A stretch of 64,000 nucleotides of DNA, from assembly GCA_027624855.1 (NCBI GenBank), contig JAQBTQ010000011.1, forward strand, positions 1 to 64,000, given 5' to 3'. Below the pieces are notes generated by a model. That model saw only the letters and a list, made by a program, of their open reading frames with translations, was not told where the DNA came from and did not search any database. Positions 16,618-25,098 of this stretch are shown piece by piece. Position 1 is the first letter of the stretch; each line of letters begins with the position of its first letter. The position numbers were made by a program, and so were the translations under genes. The DNA comes from Bacteroidota bacterium. Its GTDB lineage: Bacteria > Bacteroidota > Bacteroidia > Flavobacteriales_D > Sanyastnellaceae.

Positions 16618-19600
16618 TTACTCTCCACAATCTTGTCCATAGAATTGGAAGAACTCCAACAAGTCACCAACATTGACGAGTCCGTCGTCGTTGATGTCAC
16701 CAGGACAAGGATCTGGATAGTCACAACCACCAGGGTAGTTTGCATCCGGGTTGTAGTCATATCCGTCAGGATCCATACAACCTACAATCACACATGATCC
16801 ATCATCGATTGTTGCCAATGGATTGTAGTTGGCCGAAGCCATATCAGTACAACCCGCATATTCACATGATCCATCATCTACAATCGCCGAAGGATCATAG
16901 TTTTCTGCATCCATGTAAGTACAACCAGTCGAATAAATCGCTGTGATGTTTTGTTCAATTGTAGTTGAATTGCCGCATGCGTCCGTGAAGACCATGACGC
17001 GGTGCAATTCATAACCTGTCAGGCTGTTTCCAACCCAAGTATCCGAAGTCGTGTAGGTCCAATCACTGCAAGCGTCAGCCACTTCAACTCCTTCGAAGTC
17101 ATCCAGTTCGCTCGTTGCTTCATTTTCCAATACCACGTTTGCTTCATAGTTCACTACCGGTGGAGTGGTGTCTTCCAATTCAATTACTTGAGTGCCAGAA
17201 GCCATGTTTCCGCAACCATCAGTCACCGTCCAAGTTCGAGTGATGATGTTGTTTTCTAAGCAAGACCCTTCTGAGGTGCTGTATGCATCAGAGTACGAAA
17301 CATCGATATTCGAACTGCAAACATCTGCCGCATCATTCACGTCACCGGTCAAAGAAAGATCATTGACATCACTGTCGCACTCGATTGTGACATGCGCAGG
17401 TACCGTGAATGTCGGTGCAACTGTATCGTTGTAAGTCACCTGCACTGAGACCGAAGACTCATTTCCACAGGCATCAGTTGCCGTATACGTTCGGATGAAT
17501 GACATCTCTCCAGAGCAGCTCAAGCCTGTTTCAACATCAACATACGTTACGCTAACAGCAGAACAGTTATCCATTGCCACTGGGGCAGCTGGCATATCAT
17601 CTCCGCACTGCAACTCAACTTCAGCAGCTACCGCTTCGAATGTTGGCGCTTCGTTGTCTTCCACTGTAATGGTTTGGATCGCTGTTGAGCTATTTCCACA
17701 ACCATCCGTGAAGGTGTACTCACGAACCACTTCGAAACATCCGGCTTGTTCTTCTTCAACCGTAATGATGAGCGTGTAGTCTGTATAGGCATCAGGTCCT
17801 GCAGTCTCAAGACCTTCCTTGAACATCATGGTGTAAGTTCCATTTGAAACACCTCCTTCGAATCCAGCGATTTCCAATCCCATGAATTCAAATGGAGCTT
17901 CAAGGTCATCAAGGATTTCATCTCCAGGCGCTGTTCCAGGCATCACCCCTACCAACGCACCGCCAAACAATGCTGCCGTGGCTGCTGGGAAATCTTCCAT
18001 TGAAGAGAGAACCGGCAATGAAGTACCCTCGCCTATCCCGATGAATCCGCCACCGCCCTCGGTTGGGAATCCATTGTGTGTGAATTCAGCCAAAACAATG
18101 GATGAAATGACTTGACCCTCAGCCACCTCGATGGTGAAGTACTCTGGATCTGAATTTACACTTTGGAAGTTGGCCATAGAACCTGCAATCGTAGTCGTTC
18201 CTAGTGGCAACGTTCCCAATACAGTTGGGTTTGATGCATCACTGGACAAATCACCTGATTCATCTTCGTCATACTCAAGTGATGAAGTCTCTGCTCCACC
18301 GAGTTCTACCCAAGAGACAGTCACCTCTGCGCTGCAGTTGTCCTCAACGCTGTACGAACCGAATTCAGCTGAAGCGTCATAAGCTCCACAATCAAGTGTT
18401 ACATTCTCTACAGAGCCCATTGGTGCTTCAGTGTCAGTGAATGTGATTGTTTGCGTCGCAAACGCTGAGTTTCCACAAGCGTCCATTGCTTCAAACGTTC
18501 GGATGATTTCATTCAGACCAGTGCAGGTCATATCACCTTCTGCATCTGAGTAAGTCACCGTCACATCAGAACAAGCATCCGCTGCAGTTGCATTAACAGC
18601 AGGAATCTCATCACCACAAGACAACGTCAACCCTTCTGGCACACTGGTGAAGTATGGTGCGTTATCGTCAACCAACGTAATCGTTTGGTCTTGTGAACTT
18701 GAGTTGCCGCAGTCGTCTGTTGCAGTCCAAGTACGGGTGATCACATTGTTCGCGAAACATCCAGCTGTCGAGTAAGAATCGGAATACGTCACTTCAACAA
18801 ACTCTGAGCATCCGTCCACTGCATCTGTGACATCCCCTGTTGCGTTTAAATCGCTCGCATCCGATGTGCACGAAATGCTCGCATCAGCAGGAACTGTGAA
18901 CGTTGGAGCTGTGGTATCCACAACGTTGACCACTTGTTCAACCGTCGTGACATTTCCATTGTTATCCTCAGCAGTCCAAGTTCTCTGAATGGTCCACTCA
19001 CCTTGGCAATCGCCAGTAAATACCACGTCAGAATAGTTCACTGTTACCATGTCATCGCAGTTGTCTGCAAAAACAGGCTCACGAACGTCAGTCTCAGCCT
19101 CTTCGCACGTTGTCGTGTAAGAAGCTTCCATTGCAATTACTTCAGGATTCGTTGCATCATACAAACACGTTCCTTCGCACGATTCTCCTTCGTTTGCATA
19201 GTAGCAGGAACCATCATCCGTCATGTTACCCTCATCGTAGTTACATGCCATAGGATCTGTACATCCACAGCTTGGGCTTCCGAAAGAAAGGTTGACGTAA
19301 AGCGTGTTTCCAGCTGACAAACCATCAGGGAAAATCTGAACATACAACATACCATGGATGGTGCCAGGAGTCGTCAATTGAGCCACCAAGACTCGATTGT
19401 CATCGCCTGCCACTCCATATTGACCCATCATATCGGCGTTCATGTACCAACCGCTACCTACAGCGTCGGTAATTTCAATGTTTCCGCCGTTTTCAAATTC
19501 CGTTACCCAAGCAGGCTCGTTTCCACTCGCTGTTGGAGGGAATGACATCGCATCAGCAGGAGTTTCTGCTCCAAGTGTGACATAAGAATCCGATTCGAGC

Positions 19601-22600
19601 AATGGGAACATCGCGAACAATGACATGGGCGATGGCATTGCCGACCCGGCATCATTCTGATAGATTTCGCTAGAAGATGCCAATACGATCGGATTCAATG
19701 CGTTACCCAAGATGGCATTCACCACATCCGAAGAACTTGGTGTTGTGACATACACTTGGTAACGAATTGCACCTTCAACATCTGTTGGTAATTCTTCGAT
19801 TTCGATTCCGTACCCTTCGACACTCGATTCGATATTCTCGCAGCTGCAGTACTCACAGAAATCATCCGATGGGAATTCAACCCCAGGCTCATATGTACAA
19901 GCCATTGGATCGTCACACCCTTGTAGGATGTCGCAAATCAAGTCTCCATTCTCATCATCGCAGTTACCATCGCAATCGAATCCTTCTTCAGGATATTCAC
20001 ATGAACCATCGTTGAAATTAGGTTCTGGAATTACGTTTGGATTGTAGTTACATGCTGTCTCGTCGTTACAACCAATGCAGAATGGCGAAACCTGACACAT
20101 CGACTCATCATGCTCGGTAGCTTCTGGATCGTAGTTACAGTTTCCTTCAGTTGTACACCCGTAGATTTCCAATTCGTCGCAAACACCGTCGCCGTCTGTA
20201 TCACTGACGCATTCACCAGCACAGTCATATCCCAATTCTGGGTAGGCACAAGAACCGTCATCATACGTTGCTCCAGCATCGTAGTTACAGGCAGTTGCGT
20301 CAGTACATCCGCACTCGTTTCCACCGAAGCCGAGTGTCAGGTAGGTATCCTGGCTTTGATCTCCGTTCGGGAATACTTGGACATACAATTGTCCTGTTAC
20401 CTCACCAGAGGTCGTCAACTGAGCAACAAGTACTCGTTGATCCTCGCCTGCATATCCATTGCTCGCAGTAATCAAGGCGAACCATGATCCTCCGAAGAAG
20501 CTATCGATTGTCAAGTTGCCGCCAGCATTGAATTCGCTCTGCCAAGTGTCTCCTGGCGCTTCTACAACAGTGATTCCACTCTGGTCACCTGTAGCTTGTG
20601 ATTCAATGCCAATGGTCAACCAGCTATCATACATCAAACTTGGCACCACTGCAAAGAATGCAGGGTTAATGTTTGCCGGAGTAATTGCTCCGAATGGATG
20701 TTGATAGAAAGATGTTGTCGTATTCAAGTAAGCAGGAACGTTTACATCTCCAGAAACGGAACTAACAAAATCATCCGCACTTGGTGTGGTTACGTATACA
20801 CGGTAAGTGTTCAATCCTACAGGTAAATCTGGGTTTGAACCATCGTGGTTGGTTACCAATTCCAATTCGAGACCAAATCCAGCTTCTCCACCTGACCCGC
20901 ATGAGCAGTAGTCACAGCTTCCATCGTCGTAAGAGGCGCCTGCATCATAGTTACATGCAATATCGTCTGTACAACCCAACACTTCATTGACAGTGATGAT
21001 TTGATCAGCGGAAACGCTGTTTCCGCAAGCGTCAGTTGCCGTCCAAGTTCGGGTAATCACTGTGATTTCAATGTTGCTGTTGTCTTGGCTATCACTGTAG
21101 CTGATGGTCACATCATTGCAATCATCGGATGCCGTTGGCTCGATGACTTCCATATCATCACCATAGGTGTATGTAACATCCTCAGGGAATGAAGTGAAAA
21201 CCGGAGCTTCGTTGTCAACAATCATAATTGTTTGTGTGTGCTCGGAAGAATTACCGCACTCGTCGGTAGCTGTCCAAGTCCTGAAAATGGTGTAAGAATT
21301 TCCACAAGTTCCAGGCTGGATATCATCCGCAGGCTCAGAGATAGAGACTGCACCGCAGTCGTCTGCAGCAACAGATCCCATTGGAATTTCATCGTTGCAG
21401 CTCAACTCAAGATTGGCTGGCGTTGAAGTAAATTCTGGTCCTTCAGTATCGACGATGGTAAAGTATTGAACCGCAGTATCACTGTTATTACAGCCGTCTG
21501 TTACAGTCCAAGTTCTCATGATTCCAGCTTCAGCAAGACATGTAGAAACGTTGTCAAGCGTAAAATCAGCGGCATCCCCATCAGCATAAGTTGCTGTACC
21601 ATCCCAAGTTACTGTGATGCTGTTTCCATTGGCAGTTGCGGTCAATTCCGCACCAGGTGCGATGCCGTTGGCAACAACCGAAATTCCAGCCAAGTCATCA
21701 ACAGATAGGTTCGAGATCGTTACGATTGCATAGTCGTATTGATAAGGCGTACCCAATGTTCCATCAACATACATATTGATTGAAGAACCATCAATATCCA
21801 CGTTAATAGCACCTCTGTGATTCGAAGGATTAGAGGTTTCATCCGCCAACGTAATTTCTGGACCCGCACCAATTGTTACTCCAGTAGCTTCAAGGATGTA
21901 AGACTGTCCGAAAGGACCGCCGAAATCTTTACCCATCTCAACATGGAAATCAGCCGTAGCACCCGTCAAATCGAATCCAGGCGTGTAAGGAGCATCAACA
22001 TAAGAGAAGGTCAGATCGTCCGCGCAATTGTCATAAGAACTCGTTGGTTCCTCAGCGATGCCGGCACCAGGAGTCAAGTCATCCGAACATTGTACTGTCA
22101 AATCTTCCTGTGCAACAGCTACTGGAGCCTCGGTATCTTCCAAGTTGACCAATTGGGTCGCAGTCGCTGAGTTTCCGAAAGCGTCAGTGGCAGTGAATGT
22201 TCTAGTCAAAAGGTATCCACACGCTGCGTCTTCGACTGTTTCCTCCACAGTCACTGTTACTTCAGGAATGCATCCTTCGTCTTCTGCAGTGGCCATTTCC
22301 GTTGGCCAAGCGTCTGAGCAGCTTTGCGTCACATCAGCAGGAACCGATGTGAATACAGGAGCTACGTTATCTTCACTAGCATAACCAAATGGCAAGTGCA
22401 CTTGAATTGGATTCTGCTGATCTCCTTCTGGGAACATCTGCACAAACAATTCACCACTCAAGATACCGTTGGTCGTGAACTGTCCGACCAAAATCCGGTT
22501 GTCATCGCCAGATAATCCGTTGGTATATGTTCCGGCAGTTTCATCCCAAACAACAAACCAACCATCACCAAAAGGACCTTCCATTTCGATGTCTCCACCA

Positions 22601-24942
22601 CTGTTGAAGACCCCTTCCCAACCCGTAGTAGCTGGTACAACTTGAACCGCTGATTCGGTTGGCGACAACAAGTTGTTTTCAACACCAATGGTTACCCAGC
22701 TGTCGTAGGCCAGTTCTGGGAAAATCGCAAAGAAAGCAGGGCTAATTCCGTTTGGAGTCACACCTGAAATCAATGGTGATTGATAGAATGGTTGAGTTGA
22801 ACGGATGTACGTTGGATTGATGACATCTCCTGTAACTGCAGACAGCACGTCTGTAGTGTTAGGAGTCTCGATGTACATGCGCTGACGCGTTCCTTGTGGC
22901 GTCTCTTCCAAAGCTTCAATGATGATGTTATATCCTTCGACTGAAGCAGCTGCAGCACAGCAGTAATCACAGTTGCCATCTTCATCTGTTGCCGTGGCAT
23001 CGTAGTTACAAGCAGAGGCATCGGTACACCCTGCAATCTCCAATTCGTCACAAACGCCATCGCCGTCTGAATCGTTCAAGCAGTTACCATCGCAATCTTC
23101 AAACGGATCAGGATAAACACAAAGGGCATTATCAGAATCTGCGGTTGGATCATCGTTGTAGTTACATGCTGTGGCATCGGTACAAGCTTCAACTTCATCC
23201 TCATCGCATACGCCATCACCGTCAACATCGTTCAAACAATTTCCATCGCAGTCATACCCTTCTTCAGGGAAGATACAAGCAACCAAGTCGGTTGGCGCAG
23301 CAACGTAGTTACACGCAGCTGGATTCAAACAACCTTCGATTTCATTTTCATCACAAACGTAATCACCATCTGCATCGTTTAAGCAGTTGCCATCACAATC
23401 CAAGTTTTCTCCCCAATATGCTGGGCCATCCTGACATGAACCATCATCCCACAATGCAACAGGGTCATAGTTACAAGCCGCTTCATCTGTACAAGCGCAC
23501 AATGGAGAGGTCCATGAAATGTAGACCTCTTGTGATTGAGTTTGGTCTCCTTCCGGGAAGATTTGAACGTATAAATCGCCACTCAAGAAGCCATCTGTTG
23601 TGAATTGACCTATTAATACGCGGTTATCATCACCAGCGATTCCATTCGTGGATCCTGGAGAAAGGAACCAACCACCACCAGAACTTGTGCTGATTGAGAT
23701 ATCTGATCCAGCCTCAAAATCTGCTTGCCAAGTCTCGCCAGGAGTTTCAACCGTTTGTACCGAACCCTCTCCCGCTCCCGCATCTGGCGCTTGCGTGATG
23801 CCGATGGTTACGAACGAATCATAGGCACCAGCCGCGAATTCAGGAATCACACCAAAAGCAGAGTTCCAAGCGTTTGGCGTAACGCCACCACCAGGACCGA
23901 GGTACTGATAAAAATCTGTAGTCGTAGCTAAATTCATTGGGAAAGCTGCATAACCTGTTACTGCTGAAACGGCATCCGTAGGATTAGCTGTTGTGACGTA
24001 CAGACGATACGTCTTCAAACCAGTAATCCCTCCTACTGCATGCAATTCAACTTCAACGCCATAATCTGGGTTAGAAGATTCTACCGCATCGCAGCAATAA
24101 TCGCAACTTCCGTCATCATCATTGGCTTCCGCATCATAGTTACATGCGGTTGCATCGGTACATCCAGGATAGGTGCATGATCCATCATCCAACGTCGCAG
24201 CTGGCTGGTAATTCGTTGCTGTTGCATCCGTGCAACCACACAACTCATCGCTAAATGAGAATTGATGGCTTGAAGTCAGATTCGCGCCTTCATCATAAAA
24301 CTCGATGAAGAACGATCCGTTCAAAGCGCCATCAGTGGTCACTTGCGCAATCATCACGCGACCATCTGCTCCAGCGTAACTATTGGTTGCACCTGCAGGC
24401 ACAGACCAACCGCTTCCTGCAGCTGAGTTCGAGGCATCAATGCTCAAGTTGTTCCCTGCCAAAAAGCTTGGACCCCATGATTCTGAACCGGATAATGCAA
24501 CAGAAGATTCTCCTGATTGAGCCTCTGAGTCCAACCCAATGGTTACGTAACTATCGTATTCCAATGCTGGGAAAAACGAAAAGAGACCGGGGTTGATGTC
24601 ATTCACCGTCAATCCACCGAATTCGTTCATGTAGAACGACGTAGATGTGGTCAATTGAACTTCACCCGCAACTCCATCCGTGTATACCTTCGAGACATAA
24701 TCCAAAGGAGAATTTGTCTTCAGGTAAATCCGATAAGTTGTAGATCCTGCCAAAGCCGCAAGTGCTGGAGATGATTCCGTGCCATCAAAAGTGGCAAATT
24801 CCTCGACTTCCAATTGGAAACCGTCAGGAGCGCTGGCGCCGGAGTCGTAGCCAAAACAAGCAGTTTGAGCAAATAAAGGGCTGGAAAAACTTGTAAATCC
24901 TACAAGCAGTCCAAGCAAGATGGAAAATTTCGTCTGCATCAT
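16618..24942 (-). CDS. Giant secreted modular protein (HYR-like repeats, GCTD Cys motifs, C-terminal half-dockerin)
   Basis: 2774 residues from the ATG at 24942 (a TTG 5 codons upstream and a second ATG one codon on are alternatives). A signal peptide ends at LFAQ. Five copies of a ~200-residue module alternate with about 15 short Cys motifs of the form GCTDxxACNYxxxAxxDDGSC and calcium-type DGDGVCDExE repeats. Two blocks of HYR-like immunoglobulin repeats (about 860-1340 and 1940-2640; TxTDxCGNS cores) follow modules 3 and 5. The C-terminus is CPGDINDDGLVNVGDLLEFF, a single dockerin-like half, then a short tail ending CGE. There is no recognisable T9SS sorting domain. Likely a surface adhesin or structural protein. 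It is divergent from ffh with hairpins between. Confidence 0.85.
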   Translation of the reverse strand: MMQTKFSILLGLLVGFTSFSSPLFAQTACFGYDSGASAPDGFQLEVEEFATFDGTESSPALAALAGSTTYRIYLKTNSPLDYVSKVYTDGVAGEVQLTTSTSFYMNEFGGLTVNDINPGLFSFFPALEYDSYVTIGLDSEAQSGESSVALSGSESWGPSFLAGNNLSIDASNSAAGSGWSVPAGATNSYAGADGRVMIAQVTTDGALNGSFFIEFYDEGANLTSSHQFSFSDELCGCTDATATNYQPAATLDDGSCTYPGCTDATACNYDAEANDDDGSCDYCCDAVESSNPDYGVEVELHAVGGITGLKTYRLYVTTANPTDAVSAVTGYAAFPMNLATTTDFYQYLGPGGGVTPNAWNSAFGVIPEFAAGAYDSFVTIGITQAPDAGAGEGSVQTVETPGETWQADFEAGSDISISTSSGGGWFLSPGSTNGIAGDDNRVLIGQFTTDGFLSGDLYVQIFPEGDQTQSQEVYISWTSPLCACTDEAACNYDPVALWDDGSCQDGPAYWGENLDCDGNCLNDADGDYVCDENEIEGCLNPAACNYVAAPTDLVACIFPEEGYDCDGNCLNDVDGDGVCDEDEVEACTDATACNYNDDPTADSDNALCVYPDPFEDCDGNCLNDSDGDGVCDELEIAGCTDASACNYDATATDEDGNCDYCCAAAASVEGYNIIIEALEETPQGTRQRMYIETPNTTDVLSAVTGDVINPTYIRSTQPFYQSPLISGVTPNGISPAFFAIFPELAYDSWVTIGVENNLLSPTESAVQVVPATTGWEGVFNSGGDIEMEGPFGDGWFVVWDETAGTYTNGLSGDDNRILVGQFTTNGILSGELFVQMFPEGDQQNPIQVHLPFGYASEDNVAPVFTSVPADVTQSCSDAWPTEMATAEDEGCIPEVTVTVEETVEDAACGYLLTRTFTATDAFGNSATATQLVNLEDTEAPVAVAQEDLTVQCSDDLTPGAGIAEEPTSSYDNCADDLTFSYVDAPYTPGFDLTGATADFHVEMGKDFGGPFGQSYILEATGVTIGAGPEITLADETSNPSNHRGAINVDIDGSSINMYVDGTLGTPYQYDYAIVTISNLSVDDLAGISVVANGIAPGAELTATANGNSITVTWDGTATYADGDAADFTLDNVSTCLAEAGIMRTWTVTDGCNNSDTAVQYFTIVDTEGPEFTSTPANLELSCNDEIPMGSVAADDCGAVSISEPADDIQPGTCGNSYTIFRTWTATDECGNSSEHTQTIMIVDNEAPVFTSFPEDVTYTYGDDMEVIEPTASDDCNDVTISYSDSQDNSNIEITVITRTWTATDACGNSVSADQIITVNEVLGCTDDIACNYDAGASYDDGSCDYCSCGSGGEAGFGLELELVTNHDGSNPDLPVGLNTYRVYVTTPSADDFVSSVSGDVNVPAYLNTTTSFYQHPFGAITPANINPAFFAVVPSLMYDSWLTIGIESQATGDQSGITVVEAPGDTWQSEFNAGGNLTIDSFFGGSWFALITASNGYAGEDQRVLVAQLTTSGEVTGQLYVQVFPNGDQSQDTYLTLGFGGNECGCTDATACNYDAGATYDDGSCAYPELGYDCAGECVSDTDGDGVCDELEIYGCTTEGNCNYDPEATEHDESMCQVSPFCIGCNDETACNYNPNVIPEPNFNDGSCEYPEEGFDCDGNCDDENGDLICDILQGCDDPMACTYEPGVEFPSDDFCEYCSCENIESSVEGYGIEIEELPTDVEGAIRYQVYVTTPSSSDVVNAILGNALNPIVLASSSEIYQNDAGSAMPSPMSLFAMFPLLESDSYVTLGAETPADAMSFPPTASGNEPAWVTEFENGGNIEITDAVGSGWYMNADMMGQYGVAGDDNRVLVAQLTTPGTIHGMLYVQIFPDGLSAGNTLYVNLSFGSPSCGCTDPMACNYDEGNMTDDGSCYYANEGESCEGTCLYDATNPEVIAMEASYTTTCEEAETDVREPVFADNCDDMVTVNYSDVVFTGDCQGEWTIQRTWTAEDNNGNVTTVEQVVNVVDTTAPTFTVPADASISCTSDASDLNATGDVTDAVDGCSEFVEVTYSDSYSTAGCFANNVITRTWTATDDCGNSSSQDQTITLVDDNAPYFTSVPEGLTLSCGDEIPAVNATAADACSDVTVTYSDAEGDMTCTGLNEIIRTFEAMDACGNSAFATQTITFTDTEAPMGSVENVTLDCGAYDASAEFGSYSVEDNCSAEVTVSWVELGGAETSSLEYDEDESGDLSSDASNPTVLGTLPLGTTTIAGSMANFQSVNSDPEYFTIEVAEGQVISSIVLAEFTHNGFPTEGGGGFIGIGEGTSLPVLSSMEDFPAATAALFGGALVGVMPGTAPGDEILDDLEAPFEFMGLEIAGFEGGVSNGTYTMMFKEGLETAGPDAYTDYTLIITVEEEQAGCFEVVREYTFTDGCGNSSTAIQTITVEDNEAPTFEAVAAEVELQCGDDMPAAPVAMDNCSAVSVTYVDVETGLSCSGEMSFIRTYTATDACGNESSVSVQVTYNDTVAPTFTVPAHVTIECDSDVNDLSLTGDVNDAADVCSSNIDVSYSDAYSTSEGSCLENNIITRTWTVTDGCGNMASGTQVIELEDTTPPVVNYEANVVLENEATSELDDFEGVEVADACSDWTYTTSDTWVGNSLTGYELHRVMVFTDACGNSTTIEQNITAIYSTGCTYMDAENYDPSAIVDDGSCEYAGCTDMASANYNPLATIDDGSCVIVGCMDPDGYDYNPDANYPGGCDYPDPCPGDINDDGLVNVGDLLEFFQFYGQDCGE
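17000..19140 (-). repeat. Second HYR-like repeat block, with an inserted domain
   Basis: About six HYR-like units (for example TPPVVNYEANVVLENEA and AYFTSVPEGLTLSCGDEIP starts; TWTATDDCGNSSSQDQTI ends). One unit is split between DNCSAEVTVSWVELGG and CFEVVREYTFTDGCGNSS by a ~180-residue segment (about 17745-18295) that contains a Gly-rich GGGGFIGIGEG stretch. The split point is the same as in the first block. Confidence 0.6.
19265..24865 (-). repeat. Five copies of a ~200-residue module inside the giant protein
   Basis: Approximate copies: 24230-24865, 23490-24090, 22370-22965, 20305-20910 and 19265-19835. Each copy begins with a G(F/Y)xxExE-like strand, then YR(I/V)Y(V/L)xTxxxxDxVS, a short A/V-G segment, TxxFYQ, a PxxxxxFxxxPxLxYDSWxTIG core, a G(S/N)xxIx segment, a W(F/S)xxxxxxNxxAGxDxRVL(I/V)xQ(F/L)TTxG core, and L(Y/F)VQ(I/M)FPxGDQ near the end. 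The cores are conserved between copies while linkers vary. I know no family name for it. Every copy except the third is followed directly by a GCTD Cys motif. Confidence 0.75.
20975..22375 (-). repeat. First HYR-like repeat block, with an inserted domain
   Basis: Immunoglobulin-like units of the HYR type with APVFTSVPADVT starts and TFTATDAFGNS-type ends. Between DNCADDLTFSYVD and CLAEAGIMRTWTVTDGC a ~145-residue unrelated segment (about 21550-21985), beginning FDLTGATADFHVEMG, is inserted. The unit resumes normally afterwards. Confidence 0.6.
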
Positions 24943-24976
24943 TCCTAGGTTAAGCAACCGAAAATTACAAAATATC

Positions 24977-24994
24977 GTGCTTTAAAACAAGCAC
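24977..24994. promoter_or_regulatory. Inverted repeat between the giant-protein gene and ffh
   Basis: GTGCTT and AAGCAC form a perfect 6-base inverted repeat around TAAAAC. It lies 35 bases upstream of the giant gene's start in the divergent region, directly beside a second inverted repeat. As neither flanking transcript ends here, an operator or leader structure is more likely than a terminator. Confidence 0.35.
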
Positions 24995-24995
24995 A

Positions 24996-25020
24996 TCGAT
25001 TAGAAAAATATTTCAATCGA
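24996..25020. promoter_or_regulatory. Second inverted repeat between the giant-protein gene and ffh
   Basis: TCGATT-A-GAAA pairs with TTTC-AATCGA around AATA: a 10-base stem with one bulged A. It starts two bases after the neighbouring inverted repeat. It could be a regulator site or a hairpin in the leader of either divergent gene. Confidence 0.4.
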
Positions 25021-25077
25021 GAAAAAACAGGGATTCAACGAACTCATAATTCACTGTATAATCAAGCATTCAGATGT

Positions 25078-25085
25078 TAAATTTG
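25078..25085 (+). promoter_or_regulatory. -7 element of ffh
   Basis: TAAATTTG, an exact TAnnTTTG match, lies 13 bases before the ffh ATG, predicting a leader of about nine bases. A TATAAT at 25057-25062 is also present but is not the Bacteroidota consensus. Confidence 0.45.
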
Positions 25086-25098
25086 TCACAAAAAAAAC

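Larger units (their letters stand above)
16740..24240 (-). repeat. About 15 short Cys motifs GCTDxxACNYDxxAxxDDGSC in the giant protein
   Basis: Units of about 20 residues with two or three Cys, each an N-Y-D/N turn and an acidic end, come singly or in tandem between larger domains. Examples are GCTDATACNYDAGATYDDGSC-like units near 20230 and 20300 and degenerate ones near 20110 and 16740. DNA of the units is similar enough to be seen by eye (for example gcatcatagttacatgc and its relatives), so recombination between copies is plausible. Two further copies occur in the beta-helix-like protein at 34506-36287. Confidence 0.8.

Noticed and set aside
22989-23603. 204-codon plus-strand frame inside the giant gene
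   Set aside because: Antisense to the Cys-motif repeats; composition (His, Arg, Ser rich) is that of a shadow frame and it has no family motif.
16740-24240. CRISPR array or tandem DNA repeats
   Set aside because: The repeats are in-frame protein repeats of unequal length without constant spacers.
24943-25098. 4.5S SRP RNA next to ffh
   Set aside because: The two stems are too short and separate, and the conserved SRP RNA loop is absent.
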